Shown one piece after another: positions 46,621-57,159 of a stretch of DNA of 64,000 nt. Below the pieces are notes generated by a model. It was not told the DNA's origin and made no database searches. It saw only the letters and a list, made by a program, of their open reading frames with translations. Origin of the DNA: Bromus sterilis (taxonomy: Eukaryota > Streptophyta > Magnoliopsida > Poales > Poaceae); contig OX465598.1 of assembly GCA_950022295.1 (NCBI GenBank), positions 172,316,001-172,380,000 on the forward strand, read 5' to 3'. Each line of letters starts with the position of its first letter. The stretch's first letter is position 1. The position numbers and the translations under genes were made by a program.

Positions 46621-49600
46621 TTAACGGGCGTCTCCCCCACAGCAGCAGCACTTGGAGCAGCTCCTGCAGCTACAGGAGAGGCACCAGGTTGGGCACTTGA
46701 ATAGACGGAATGTGAAGCAATTCCTCAGTGCATGGCAGCAGCTGCAGCTGAAACTGCAGTCCGGTTTGAGGACTCGAATACGACAGCAACAGTTAGTGGT
46801 GAAGGTGGTGGTTGTTGCGGTGTTCATGCGATAGGCAGTCTTTGTTGGCTGGAGGGACTGTCGAATCTTCCTCAGCCTCGTTTTTGTTGTGACACACTCC
46901 ATTTCACGGATGAACTTGGAGAGGTGGCGGATGAAGTCAGGGTACAGCTCCAGATTGCAGTGACCGCCCCCTTTGATCCATAGTGGATCATACGGCTCCC
47001 TTGCCAGTTTCCACAGCTCATTACCATGCGACCAATTCACGACATCATCATCGGTCCCCTGCAAACGTCAATAGGTGTATAATTAAGAACACCAATTGAT
47101 TCTACACAACATAAGTTGGTGCATCTTTATCGAAAGACTGCAGTTGGTGCATGGAAAAAACTCAAGACTTCAACAACTTAGAGAAAGAAAGTGTAGACAT
47201 AATAAATCAATCCGTTACATAAATGGTTGGTCCAAAGCAGAAAATCAGTTCAGAGAAGTGTCATCCTACTCTATGACTGCATCAACTATGGAAGCCATTC
47301 ATGCTTGTTCATTGGCCTTGACTGAGTAAGGAAAAGTGTTGGCATGTGGGCTGTGGCCCATGAAAATGTTGGCCACGAGGGGCAACCTTGATCACATCAA
47401 GCAACGCATGGTACTCTAGCCACAAAGTGGTTTATTTATATACATTGCAAACAGAGTGAACTACAGAAGGCAACTTTTCAAGAATATGATGTTTCAGTTT
47501 TAGATGCTTGTTCTGATAGTGTCCAGTGGAGAACCCAAATCATACTGGTTGCTCCAATTCTACAACTTGGGAAATGTATGGAAATGCAGACATCCGTAAG
47601 AACAGACAGCATCAAAGGTTATATGACAGATTAACAGCTCAACTATATTACACAGTAGATCAAATCCATCCTCATTGTTTGTACAAAAGATTAGGACTAG
47701 AGAAGCACCATGAGCTTTATAATTTGGTGGTGCGTATGTATTATCAGATGGTTTGTAGAAAATTATAACCTATAAAGTTGCACCAAGTGAGTGGAGGATA
47801 CTGGAGTTGCACACTGAACTGAGGGCTGTCATGTATAATCTAGATCACTACAATTCTCTTACACTGGCAGATGTGATGTATGGTTGGCTTCTTAAGCAGC
47901 AGGGTGATTATATGATGTTAAGTTTGTCTCACAAGGCCTCAAACTACAAATGAGAGGAAATTAATCTGATAGGGTGATTATATGATGTTAAGTTTCTCTA
48001 GCCGGAGTTAGCTTGTTCAGCGTTGCTCCGAAGTGAGATTTAGGGACGGCAGCTTGAGGCAAAGGGCATGGATGTGCACCGGTGGCGCTGGACTTTCTGG
48101 CCGGGCCGGAAGAGTCTGGTAGTGAGACGCCGGTGGCCACAATCGGCGTAGTTGATCGTGACCAGGAATTTTGGATCTTCAGATGCAGGCGGCAATGACG
48201 AGTTTCTTTTGCTGCTTAATTCTGCAGCCACAGACAAGGATGATGAAGCATGAGCATGGTGCGAGACTGCCGGAGCGTCCCAAATGGGGTTTGACGGTGT
48301 CGGTAAACTTGCACACTCGATCTCCATTGCAAAGTGTGGCGGCAACCTTCGCTGTTAGGTGCTCTTTCCGGCTCTTGTCACGGCTCGACTGCCCGCTTGT
48401 ATGAACATGATGTTCACTTGCGTGGCACCTCACGTTAAGACTGCTATCCATGTAGCTGCTGGGATTGCGAAAAGTGGTGGCAACATAACTGATGTCAAAA
48501 GATGGTTGGTGCGGATATGGTTGCTGTAGAATATTGATCATTGTTTTGATCACTTTGGAGTTTTTTTTTCTCCATTAAGGCATAGCTTTCGTCTTGTTTG
48601 ACTTTTCTAGTTGCCGGTATGTTTTTGTGTGTGCGCATTGGTGTTGGCTGTGTGCATCCTAGCTATGCAGAGGCCAGGTGTGTACTGACTGTATTTGTAT
48701 CAGCTTGATGCTTCAAAAAAGGTGGGCTTAAGATACTAAAGATGCAAGGTTCAAAATATTTAGTGATAAAAAGCAGTCCCAGCTGGGGAAGATGTGAGAC
48801 CATCTCAGTAAGAGCTATTGGGCAATACATGCTGACACCACCAATTATGTAGGAGCCATGAAATTAGTCGACTTGTAGTGATCAAATTATGACTGACAGG
48901 CTAAGTAATAGTAGTAAAACACTGGAAACTGGGCAGCTAACAGTAAAGTGGTATTGTTCCAGATCTATTGCATTTCTAGTTTTTATTTCTCGGACGTGGA
49001 TTTGTTCCAGAGCTATGATATTCTAGTTTTTTTTCCTGAACAAATGTCAAGAGAGGTCGGGGGAGATCAAACTTGACTTGGGAGGAGTCCGTGAAAAGAG
49101 ATCTGAAGGACTGGGTTATCACCAAAGATCTAGCTCTGGACAGGGTTCGTGGAAGTTAACTATCCACGTGCCAGAACCATGACTTGGTTTCAATATCTCA
49201 TGGGTTTCAGCTCTAGCCTACCCCAACTTGTTTGGGACTGACAGGCTTTGTTGTTGTTGTTGTTGTTTTTGTTGTACACATAGTAGTAGTGTATTAGAAG
49301 AAAACACCAAAGAGGTGGAGCATTACATACACCAAAGGTGGCCTCCGACCAAAACCAAAAGAAAAACTGGCAGAAGAAAAAGAAACTTGTAGAAGATAAG
49401 CATAGGAAACAATAAAAAGCTGCAAAATTCCTAAGCTTAGATTTATACAAAAAAGCCTGATCTTCTGAACCTGTCCGTCACAGTACAACATGCCTCATGT
49501 GGCTACACTACACGTTTTGTTGGGCTCGGCCAAAGAGCGGAATAATGGAAGTCAAGTCATGCAAAGCCTACCACTGCCTATTATAATATTACAGCAGGCT

Positions 49601-51900
49601 GAATCAAACCAAATCAGCTTCCAGCGTCTATAGAGTGAGTCAGAAGTCAGAACTGCTAATGGCACATCCCAGATCACTAGAGATGCTGGTGGCACAGCTT
49701 AGATCAAACATTCTATTCTAAAGAACAAGTGTGGGATGGTTGGATGGTTACACATTAACCCAAGGCTTTAAGAACTGTGGGTGTAGTCCGTTAAACTTGC
49801 CTCTAAGAATACTGAAGCATGAAGGATGATTTATTTCTATATATTCTCGTATTCCTTACCTCGATACTTCATTCAGAGCTGTTTTAACATGGTCCCTCTT
49901 ACCTCATCTTTTCACATGGGACGTAAGAGAAACAACAGATCTGAGCCGTTGATTTTATTAAGTAGTGGGCCTGAGTAACTCTTACCTCTATAATTAACTT
50001 CATACCTCATGTCAAAAGAGGAGGTAAGAGAGACCATGTTAAAATTGCTCAAACATTTATGCAACGGTACCTTCAACTTCGATCCTACCACCTAAGCACT
50101 TATAGTGTTGCAAAGTAAAGTAGCAACTGAGAAGATGCTGGAATCCATAACAAACTGTGCAAGAACACAGCAAGTATTGATATTTTGTTAGTAATAGTCT
50201 TACATGAATAACAAGCACTGGGCATTTCACCTTCTTTATTTTTTTGACATTCTGCACGAACAAGTTAGTTGGACGTTAGTAAGAGATACACTACGGGCAC
50301 AAAAGGTACAGACTAAAATGGAATAATCAATCTGAGATGCTTACTTTGTAAATGTCAAAGCAAAAAGTAAAGTTCACATGGCAAACAACACGGAGGCCTG
50401 ACAGTATAGCACTGTGAAGAACCACACCACGCAATCTTGGTAAATGAGAGGCTAAATGCAATGTGGGCCCACTGCCAACAGACTGTCCATATAAGATCAG
50501 ATCTTCCTGGCTGATTCCATACTCAATTTCTAAGCACTGGTAAACTGCTTCAATATCTGCATATGTATTCTCTTCACTTGGCTGCACTTGAAAAAGGAAA
50601 AACATAAAAATCATTCCACAAAACTGCATTCCTTCAGGGAGAAATATGGACACACAAGCATTTATATCCAACTGGTAGGCAAAATTTAATAATGTTTTGT
50701 AAGGCAGAAATTCTCACTGCATTTTGTTCCGTTATCATCATGATAGTGGAACCTGGTCCATGTTGGACGGTGTGGAACAAAACAAGAAGATTCTCACTGC
50801 ATTTTGAGTACAGGGCCCTCAAGGCCTCAACATAGACAGCAAAAACAATCAACATAACATGTTTTTCCATTTCAATGGATCAAGCTGTAATAAGTGAATT
50901 TGAGAAAATGCATAGACAGTTGATACAGACATGTCTATCTGTCCTTTAGGACAAATGTATAAGGGCATACCAAAATTACTGTTTAGCCTGAAGTTTACAA
51001 TGGCATGCGTGGCTGATGACAAAAGTTTCAGATATATGTAAGGTTAATAATGGCCATGATATGACTGGAATGCACCAGTCGGGGGCATGGGCCAACTTTC
51101 TTCAATTGTAGATAAATGCAGCATGTTCTGGGAAACTGAACCACACTTCTCGAGGTATCTATAGTGCATATATTAAATTAATTCAGATTATTGACACGAC
51201 AGTTCATGCCTGCATTAGTCAAGGAAGGAACTATAGTACAGTACAATTTACCCAATGACATAAGCAACTATTCAGTATTTACCAAACTATGAAACCGCAG
51301 TAGAGTGGACGGTAAAATTAAACAGAGTTCACTAATGGTAAATGAGTTACTTACCTTGCCAGTAGATGCTCCGTACCCCGAGTAATCATATCTGCAGTTA
51401 TTAAATTACAAAGTGAATCACGTCAGGATTCTCTGCACAGCAATTCTTTTGTACCTCCAGACCACATTGAAGTTGCAAGATTTAATTTTTTTCTTCTTCT
51501 TCTTCTTAGCAATTAAAAGGGGAAATGCAATGCAATTGATTGAAAGAAGAGATGAAATTAGATGTCATACTACAGATGGACTGACCACTAACCCCATCAG
51601 ATTGACCTTGAGATTGACCTTGAGCTGCACAAACAGATCGTAGAGCTGACCGAGGTCGGCAGCGTTGCCGTGCGAGTAGAGCAGGGTGAGCCGCGCGCAG
51701 GGGTTCCTGAGGTAGAAGGCCACGACCTTGGTACCCCTCCTGGTCTCGATGAGCAGCACATCCAATGCGTTGTCCCGTGGGACGCCGGAGGCGACGAGGC
51801 GGCCAATGGCCTCGTCCTTGCGGACGGCGTACGTGGCCGGCTCCGGCGGGAAGAAGGCGAACCTCGCCGCGAGACTGGACACCGAGCACCCCGAAAGCAT
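46621..51900 (-). CDS. ABHD17-like alpha/beta hydrolase (putative protein depalmitoylase), five exons
   Basis: Exons on the minus strand are 51900-51593, 51391-51355, 50581-50345, 50251-50204 and 47058-46621. All introns are GT-AG and the spliced frame is 355 aa. The ATG at 51900 gives MLSGCSVSSLAARFAFFPPE, the usual start region of this family. Visible motifs: SHGNAADLGQ (oxyanion region), YDYSGYGAST across exon 2, nucleophile elbow GQSVGSG (Ser about 149), acid in HGTDDDVV (Asp about 213) and His about 243 in GGGHCNLELYP. The last 57 residues hold 17 Cys, likely palmitoylated for membrane attachment. Animal ABHD17 and plant ABHD17-like proteins remove S-palmitate from proteins; the same role is inferred here. 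It is complete with no breaks. Intron 4 (3.1 kb) has collected repeats, and a MULE lies upstream. Confidence 0.9.
47096..47999. other. intron 4 sequence without recognised features
   Basis: Only short frames occur (for example 47526-47768), with no identifiable domain. Confidence 0.35.
48000..48730 (+). mobile_element. LINE-type 3' end fragment in intron 4
   Basis: The text GTGTTGGCTGTGTGCATCCT then AGCTATGCAGAGGCCAGGTG, followed by TATTTGTATCAGCTTGATGC, is the usual 3' tail of grass LINE copies. The preceding several hundred bases have no intact ORF2 motif. Boundaries are approximate. Confidence 0.5.
49053..49274 (+). mobile_element. Au SINE-like element in intron 4
   Basis: It contains GAGGTCGGGGGAGATC, GACTTGGGAGGAGTCCGTGA, and the diagnostic tail CTCTAGCCTACCCCAACTTG then TTTGGGACTGACAGGCTTTG with (GTT)n. 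This matches the Au SINE/LINE-tail family of Triticeae. I could not define a target duplication. Confidence 0.75.
49876..50050. mobile_element. MITE of 175 bp in intron 4
   Basis: The inverted ends are GAGCTGTTTTAACATGGTCC on the left and GAGCAATTTTAACATGGTCT read inward from the right. They continue to pair for about 40 bp (CTCTTACCTC.TCTTTT.ACATG). The flanks TCA and AAA do not match, so the superfamily is unsure; the tip resembles the GAGCA...-type MITE at 56683. It lies about 150 bp from exon 4. Confidence 0.7.
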
Positions 51901-52497
51901 CGGTGGCAGCGCTCAATCATCGACGGGCGGCGGTGGCGCTGCTGGTCATCAGAGAGAGGGAACCTCTCCCCCCTCCTCCTGTTTCACCCAAACAAAAAAA
52001 GGCGAGTCCTTGGAAAGAAGGATCAAATGGATCGAAAAAATTGCAGGGGATCGCAAAAAGCGATTTGGGCAGTTATTTTTTTTTTCGTGGCTCAAATCGG
52101 ATCAAACGAGGGTGAGGTGGGCGGAAAGGATATTTTTTCCTTATAAAAAAAGAAGAAACTAGGGCTTCCCAAGGGACTTGAGCAAGTAAAAGCCGAATTG
52201 ACAGAAGAAATTTGTTCTTTGGTGGGATGAGGTTTTACGAGGGTTTAGTGAATTGTTCGTGGGGAAATGGAAATGCTAGCAGAGCAAGGAGAAGGAGAAG
52301 GGAAGGAAGAATGAGAAAGAAGAGCTCCCCCGGTAGAGACTCAGTAGAGCTCCGCCTCAGCCACGCTGCTACTGCCATTTATTATTCATGCTGCACAGAG
52401 ACAGAGACAAGGGTAAATGTGAGAGAGAGAGAGAGTGGACAGGTGCGGTGTGTGCGTGAGGAAGAGAGAGAGAGCGTGTGTGTGGTGTGTGCTGTGC
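51901..52497 (-). promoter_or_regulatory. 5' flank of the hydrolase gene, GA/GT-rich
   Basis: Between the hydrolase ATG and the MULE tip lies about 600 bp with a T-run, purine-rich stretches and GAGAGAGAGAG/GTGTGTGTG microsatellites (52418-52497). This probably contains the 5' UTR and core promoter, but I cannot point to a TATA box with confidence. Confidence 0.4.
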
Positions 52498-52593
52498 GGA
52501 TTCAGATTCGCTGACGTTGTGAAGGCAAGTCTCCCGCTGACTTAGCCACAACATCCACCATCTATTTTACATCAAACGGCTGCTGTACCACTC
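52498..52593 (+). repeat. left terminal inverted repeat of the MULE
   Basis: It starts GGATTCAGATTCGCTGACGT and includes CAAGTCTCCCGCTGACTTAG and TACATCAAACGGCTGCTG. It matches the reverse complement of 56021-56116 at about 89 percent by eye. Confidence 0.85.
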
Positions 52594-52945
52594 GAGGCAA
52601 AAAAGGCAGCCCAAATACAGCCCAATAAACCCACGTTCTGGAGGCAGGGGATACTACTCTGTTTTTTGGCGGGGAGGAGGACTGGTTTTGGCGGGGGAGC
52701 AGCGAGACCAGATCGCTCTAGGGCTAACTGGCGGCTCTGAATCTTCCCCCGATTCTTGTCGCTCGCATCGCTAGGTATTTTTCCTTCCCCCGATTCTTCC
52801 TTCCCCAGATTAAAAATTGATGTGGTTGATATTTTCTCTCTGTCTCCGTTCTTAGTATTCCTGATCTGATTGTTAAACTGATAAATTTCCTATGATTTTT
52901 CATTGTTGCAGTATGCCTTGAGTTCACACCCTCAGTCAATTTTCA

Positions 52946-55159
52946 ATGGCACAATCCACTACGTGAGTGGCGTTTCCATCTCAGTTTTTTTATTTCTGGA
53001 CTATTTTCTTTTGCATCTAGTTGCATCTAAAGCATATGTTATTATTCATATAGGAAAGGTCTGAATCTTAGTCGTGCGCCTCAAGTTGGTGTCAGATTTA
53101 AAAATCTAGACGAGGCTTGGTCATCTTGGGTTAACTATGGCGGTCAAGTAGGCTTTGAGGTCAGAAAAAGGTACACAAATAAAAGCAAGTTTGATGGCAA
53201 GGTCACTTCATGTAGATATGTTTGTGCAAAGGAGGGTTACCGAAAAGAAGACAATCGAAACCGTGTCATAAAGAATCCTCGATCTGAAACAAGAACAATG
53301 TGTGATGTTCATATGTCTCTTACACTAGATCGAATGGTAGGAGATTATGAAGTGACTGAATTGGTTCTTGTGCACAATCACAATCTTTATTTGCCGCAAA
53401 CCTTTCATTTGATGGTATCACAACGAAAGATTTCAGAAGTGCAAGCCTTTGAAATTGAAACAGCCGATGATACGGGAATCGCGCCAAAAGTTGCACATGA
53501 GTTGGCTAGTTGTCGAGTTGGTGGGCCAATGAATCTTTCCTACACTTGCCGTGACCAGAAAAACCATTTACAAAGCAAGCGCCAGAGAGATTTGGCATAT
53601 GGTCAAGCAGGAAGCATGTTGAAGTATTTTCAAGAGAAGATTGCTGAGAACCCTTCATTCAATTATACTTTGCAATTGGATTGTGAAGAGGATATAGCCA
53701 ATATATTTTGGGCTGATGCTAAGATGATAATTGATTATGCGCACTTTGGAGATGTTGTTACCTTCGACACTACCTTCGGCACAAATAAAGAATATAGACC
53801 TTTTGGTGCCTTTGTTGGATTCAATCAGTTTAGGGAGACCATCATTTTTGGTGCTGCTCTTATGTTTGATGAAACCGAGGCCTCTTTCACATGGATCTTT
53901 GAGGCTTTTCTAGAACCACATAGTGGAAAACAACCTAGAACTATCTACACCGATCAAGACGTTGCAATGGGAAATGCCATTGGGAAAGTATTCACAGAAG
54001 CATACCATGGATTATGCACCTTCCACATAATGCAAAATGCAGTCAAACACTTATGCCATGTCAAAGATCAAGAATCACCTCCCCTAAAAGGGAAAAAGAA
54101 AAATGATGAAGAACCACATATTCTTGCAGATTTTAGTGCTTGCATGTTTGAAATTGAAGATAAGGATGCTTTTGAAGAAGCTTTTGGTGTCATGAGGAAT
54201 AAGGTGGATAAGAAAACATGGTTTGATAGTATATACAAGTTCAAAGAAAAATGGGCTGAATGTTACACGAGGGATGTTTTCTCATTGGGTATGAGAAGTA
54301 CACAATTAAGTGAGAGTTTCAATAGTGACTTGAAAAAACATTTGAAATCTGATTTCGATATCCTATGGTTCTTAAAGCATTTTGAAAGGGCTGTGCAAGT
54401 AAAAATAAATAGAGAATTAGAAGCAGAATTTGAGGCAAGGAAAAAGATGCCTAGAGTAAGGATGAAGACACCTATGTTGCTGCAAACAAGCAAATTATAC
54501 ACGCCCACTATATTTGAAGCATTCCAAATTCAGTATGAAAGATCCATGGTTGCGTACACAAAATTATTGGATGGAAATAACACCTATGTTGTTGCAATTG
54601 GGAGTGGAGATGATGGTTTAGCCTTTGTAGAGAAGGAGCGCATTGTTGTTGTAATCCTTTGGAGCAAACAAGCTTATGTGGTTGTGGGTTGTTTACAAGG
54701 ACTGGATTATTGTGTTGCCATGCTTTGAAAGTTCTTGACTTGATGAATACCAAGTTGTTGCCAACACATTATATTTTGAGGCGATGGACAAGGGAGGCAT
54801 GTTGTGGGACTATACATGATAATCAAGGAAGAAGCATTGTAGAAAATCCAAATTTGGATGCTATGCTCCGTGTTAGGTATCTTTCTGGAAAGTTTCTTAA
54901 CTTGGCATATCAAACAGCTAACTCTCAAGAATATTTCTTGTTAGTGGATAATGCACTTGATTCTCTTGGTAAGGATCTTGGAGAAAAGATGAGTGCATCG
55001 CCAAATATTGTGAGTGGATCACATAATGCCCAACAAGATGTTCAACAAGAAGAATATTTGCTTAGTGTTGCACGCCTAAAGAAAAAGGAGGTTCAACCAA
55101 AAAGCTCCAAACGGAAAAAAGTTGGGTTGAAAAATTACGCAAGTTCAAAAGGAAAGTGA
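52946..55159 (+). pseudogene. FAR1/FRS-type MULE transposase, near-intact with one frameshift
   Basis: A non-coding first exon seems to end before GTATTT (about 52773), with an acceptor TTGCAG at 52906-52911. Coding starts ATG 52946; a tiny exon (52946-52962) ends at GTGAGT and joins in frame at 53054. The FAR1 DNA-binding domain includes SCRYVCAKEGYRKED ... CDVHM ... VHNHNL. The MULE transposase core includes VVTFDTTFGTNKEYRPFGAF, TIYTDQDVAMGNAI and HGLCTFHIMQNAVKHL. The SWIM zinc finger (CGCGLFTRTGLLCCHALKVL) is in another frame because of a two-base difference near 54647-54652, so the first frame ends at 54728 and the rest runs 54659-55159. Further exon-like pieces (about 55254-55380 and 55457-55500, ending LSLGHFL) may follow. 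Host FRS genes derive from such transposases, but the flanking inverted repeats mark this as a transposon. Confidence 0.8.
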
Positions 55160-55499
55160 CAAAAAAATCAAGCGTATGTTCCTGCCAAACTTGCAATCTA
55201 CTGTTCTTACTCATTTACATACGAAATAACAAGTTTGCTTTTTTATATGTAGCAACAAGAGAACAACAATGTTGTACAAAATCAAGTAGTGATGGATAAT
55301 GCTTGTACGAACAATAACATCCCGTATGATGATTTAAATGACATGGACGATATCACTAGCTTTACTGATCTGTTGACGGTAATGCAACATATATATTTAT
55401 TTAAAATTAAATTCAAATGTATTTCTTTATTTCACTAGTTATTTTCTTCCTGCAGGGTCATATTCAAACTGGTGATTTATCTCTTGGACACTTTCTTTA

Positions 55500-56020
55500 G
55501 GGCCTTGGAATGATGCAAGCTATTTTGTTCTCACCCTGGAATCGATGTACTGAAACTGAATATTTTGATTCAAAGTGCCCAAACTGAATGTACTCTGTTT
55601 GGTATATGAAACTGAATATTTTGATAGGAAGTGCCAAAACTGAATGTACTCTGTTTGGTATATGTAACTGAATATTTTGATATCAAGTACCAAAACTGAA
55701 TTTACTCTGTTTGGTATATGAAACTGAATTTACTCTGTTTGGTAACTGTTTTGCACTGGTTCCAGCAGTTTATTTGATGATCTATTCAGCTAGGTGTTGG
55801 TCTTTTGTTTGATGAAATCCACTCTTGATGAAATCAAGAGTGGGTTCTTGTTTAAATCTGATGCTAAATAGAGTCATGTTGTGTGAAAATTCTGTGCTAA
55901 AGCAGAGATGTATTAGCTTGCTGCAGTAGTATGTTCGCTGCATGTTTAAATCTGTGTGCAAACTTGGCATACTTGGGCCTATTTTTGAATTCGTCCAACT
56001 CGTTTTGCACTGAGAAAGTT
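55500..56020. repeat. MULE 3' region with short repeats
   Basis: The phrase ACTGAA(T)...TACTCTGTTTGGTATATG recurs about every 55-60 bp (near 55585, 55640, 55700 and 55730). A local inverted repeat (TTGATGAAATCCACTCTTGA followed by TGAAATCAAGAGTGG) lies near 55810-55845. No gene. Confidence 0.6.
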
Positions 56021-56116
56021 GAGTGGTGCAGCAGCCGTTTGATGTACATTGGATGGTAGATGTTGTGGTTAAGTCAGCGGGAGACTTAGCTTCAGAACGT
56101 GAGCGAATCTGAATCC
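56021..56116 (-). repeat. right terminal inverted repeat of the MULE
   Basis: The reverse complement starts GGATTCAGATTCGCTCACGT. Partner of 52498-52593. Confidence 0.85.
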
Positions 56117-56364
56117 TGCGTGTTGTGCAGAGCAGAGCAGAGCGCGCGTGTAGGAAGAGAGAGAGAGAGCAGCTAGGCTAGGTGATGAAATGGAACTGGA
56201 AACAGGGCAGCAGAAAGCGCAGGGGATCCCCACACCTTTGCGAAAGATGTTCTTCACATGTTCGCAACGATTTTGTCAGGCACGCACGCATGCACGGATG
56301 ACCCACGGCGCTCCGCAAGGTCCATGTCAACCAGCAAGGGCGTGTTTGGTTGTCTGGATGGGTG
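56117..56364. other. flank between MULE and MITEs, no gene
   Basis: It contains an AGAGCAGAGCAGAGC run and a GAGAGAGAGAG microsatellite just outside the MULE, resembling the left flank at 52440-52497. Otherwise unremarkable. Confidence 0.4.
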
Positions 56365-56367
56365 TAA

Positions 56368-56679
56368 GGCTTCCTCTAATGCAAAGATGCTAAGTGAGGT
56401 GCTAGGAGCACTAAATATGCTAAGCAACCATAGTCTTCAATGCATTGGTGCTTAGCTTGTTGCTAAGTTTTCTTTATTTAATGGTTTAACAACTAAAGTC
56501 TTGCATGCATAGGCTAATTTTCTCCATTTTTAATGTTTTGCCTAGGTTTCCGTGACTAGCACCGTGTCCTCCTGGGGTCACTAAACTCCTCTCTCTCCTC
56601 TTAATTAGGGCGCCACATAGGATTTTTTGCTTTGTTGGCATGCTTAGCACCCATCCAAGGTGGAGCATTGGGAGCAGCC
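56368..56679. mobile_element. MITE 1 of a chain, Harbinger/Tourist-like, 312 bp
   Basis: The left tip is GGCTTCCTCTAATGC; the right tip read inward is GGCTGCTCCCAATGC, with GATGCTAAG/GGTGCTAAGC further in. TAA lies on both sides (56365-56367 and 56680-56682), the 3-bp duplication of PIF/Harbinger elements. Confidence 0.7.
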
Positions 56680-56682
56680 TAA

Positions 56683-56965
56683 GAGCAAGTACAATAATGC
56701 CTAGTCAGCTGGCTATAAAGAATTAAATAGTATATTTGTGCTTAGTTGAAGGAGAGAGAAGATGAGAGAAGAGAAGCGGGCTACTAATTAGTAGTCAGCT
56801 GCAACACGTGCTCCTGGGCACTTTGTGAGATAGACATGTGGGTCATGTATTGCTAAAGTAGTACTGCTTATAGCCTTACTATTGTATTTGTTGACTATAA
56901 CGTTAGCTATAGATGACATGGCATCTCCTTATAGTCAGCAGCTGGCTATACTATTAACCATGCTC
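56683..56965. mobile_element. MITE 2 of a chain, Harbinger/Tourist-like, 283 bp
   Basis: The left tip is GAGCAAGTACAATAATGCC; the right tip read inward is GAGCATGGTTAATAGTATAG. Both are followed inward by AGTCAGCTGGCTATAA or its variant. TAA at 56680-56682 and 56966-56968. Confidence 0.82.
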
Positions 56966-56968
56966 TAA

Positions 56969-57159
56969 GGGCATCTTCAATGGTAGTAAGATAGATGTTG
57001 GTAAATTTGCCACCTAGGATAAAATGATGATGTGTCATGTAATAAATGAGGTGAGAGAGCAAAGTTGTATGTAGATTAACCAACACCTCTTGCACAAGCT
57101 TCAAGGTTGAATAGAGAGCAACCACATTAACTTTCTCATTCTTTATTGGATGATTTACA
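56969..57159. mobile_element. MITE 3 of a chain, left part only
   Basis: It starts GGGCATCTTCAATGG directly after the TAA at 56966-56968, a common grass MITE tip. It is truncated at 57159 by the BARE1/Angela-type LTR, so its other end should lie beyond that element, outside the window. Confidence 0.6.

Larger units (their letters stand above)
52498..56116 (+). mobile_element. Mutator-like transposon (MULE) with FAR1-type transposase, 3.6 kb
   Basis: Left inverted repeat 52498-52593 (GGATTCAGATTCGCTGACGT...) and right inverted repeat 56021-56116 pair over about 96 bp with roughly ten differences and bracket a FAR1/FRS transposase gene. A clean 9-bp target duplication is not evident: GTGCTGTGC lies at the left edge and GTGTTGTGC 3 nt beyond the right edge, so it may have decayed. 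GA-rich microsatellites flank both sides. Confidence 0.8.

Noticed and set aside
51506..52162. ORFs antisense to exon 1 of the hydrolase
   Set aside because: They are shadows of a GC-rich coding exon; the minus-strand frame has the family motifs.
52946..55159. Domesticated host FRS transcription factor gene
   Set aside because: Flanking 96-bp inverted repeats and a frameshift before the SWIM finger favour a transposon copy, though domestication cannot be excluded without comparative data.
52489..56130. 9-bp target duplication for the MULE (GTGCTGTGC and GTGTTGTGC)
   Set aside because: One mismatch, uneven spacing from the inverted repeats and a GT-rich background make this unreliable; listed only as a possibility.
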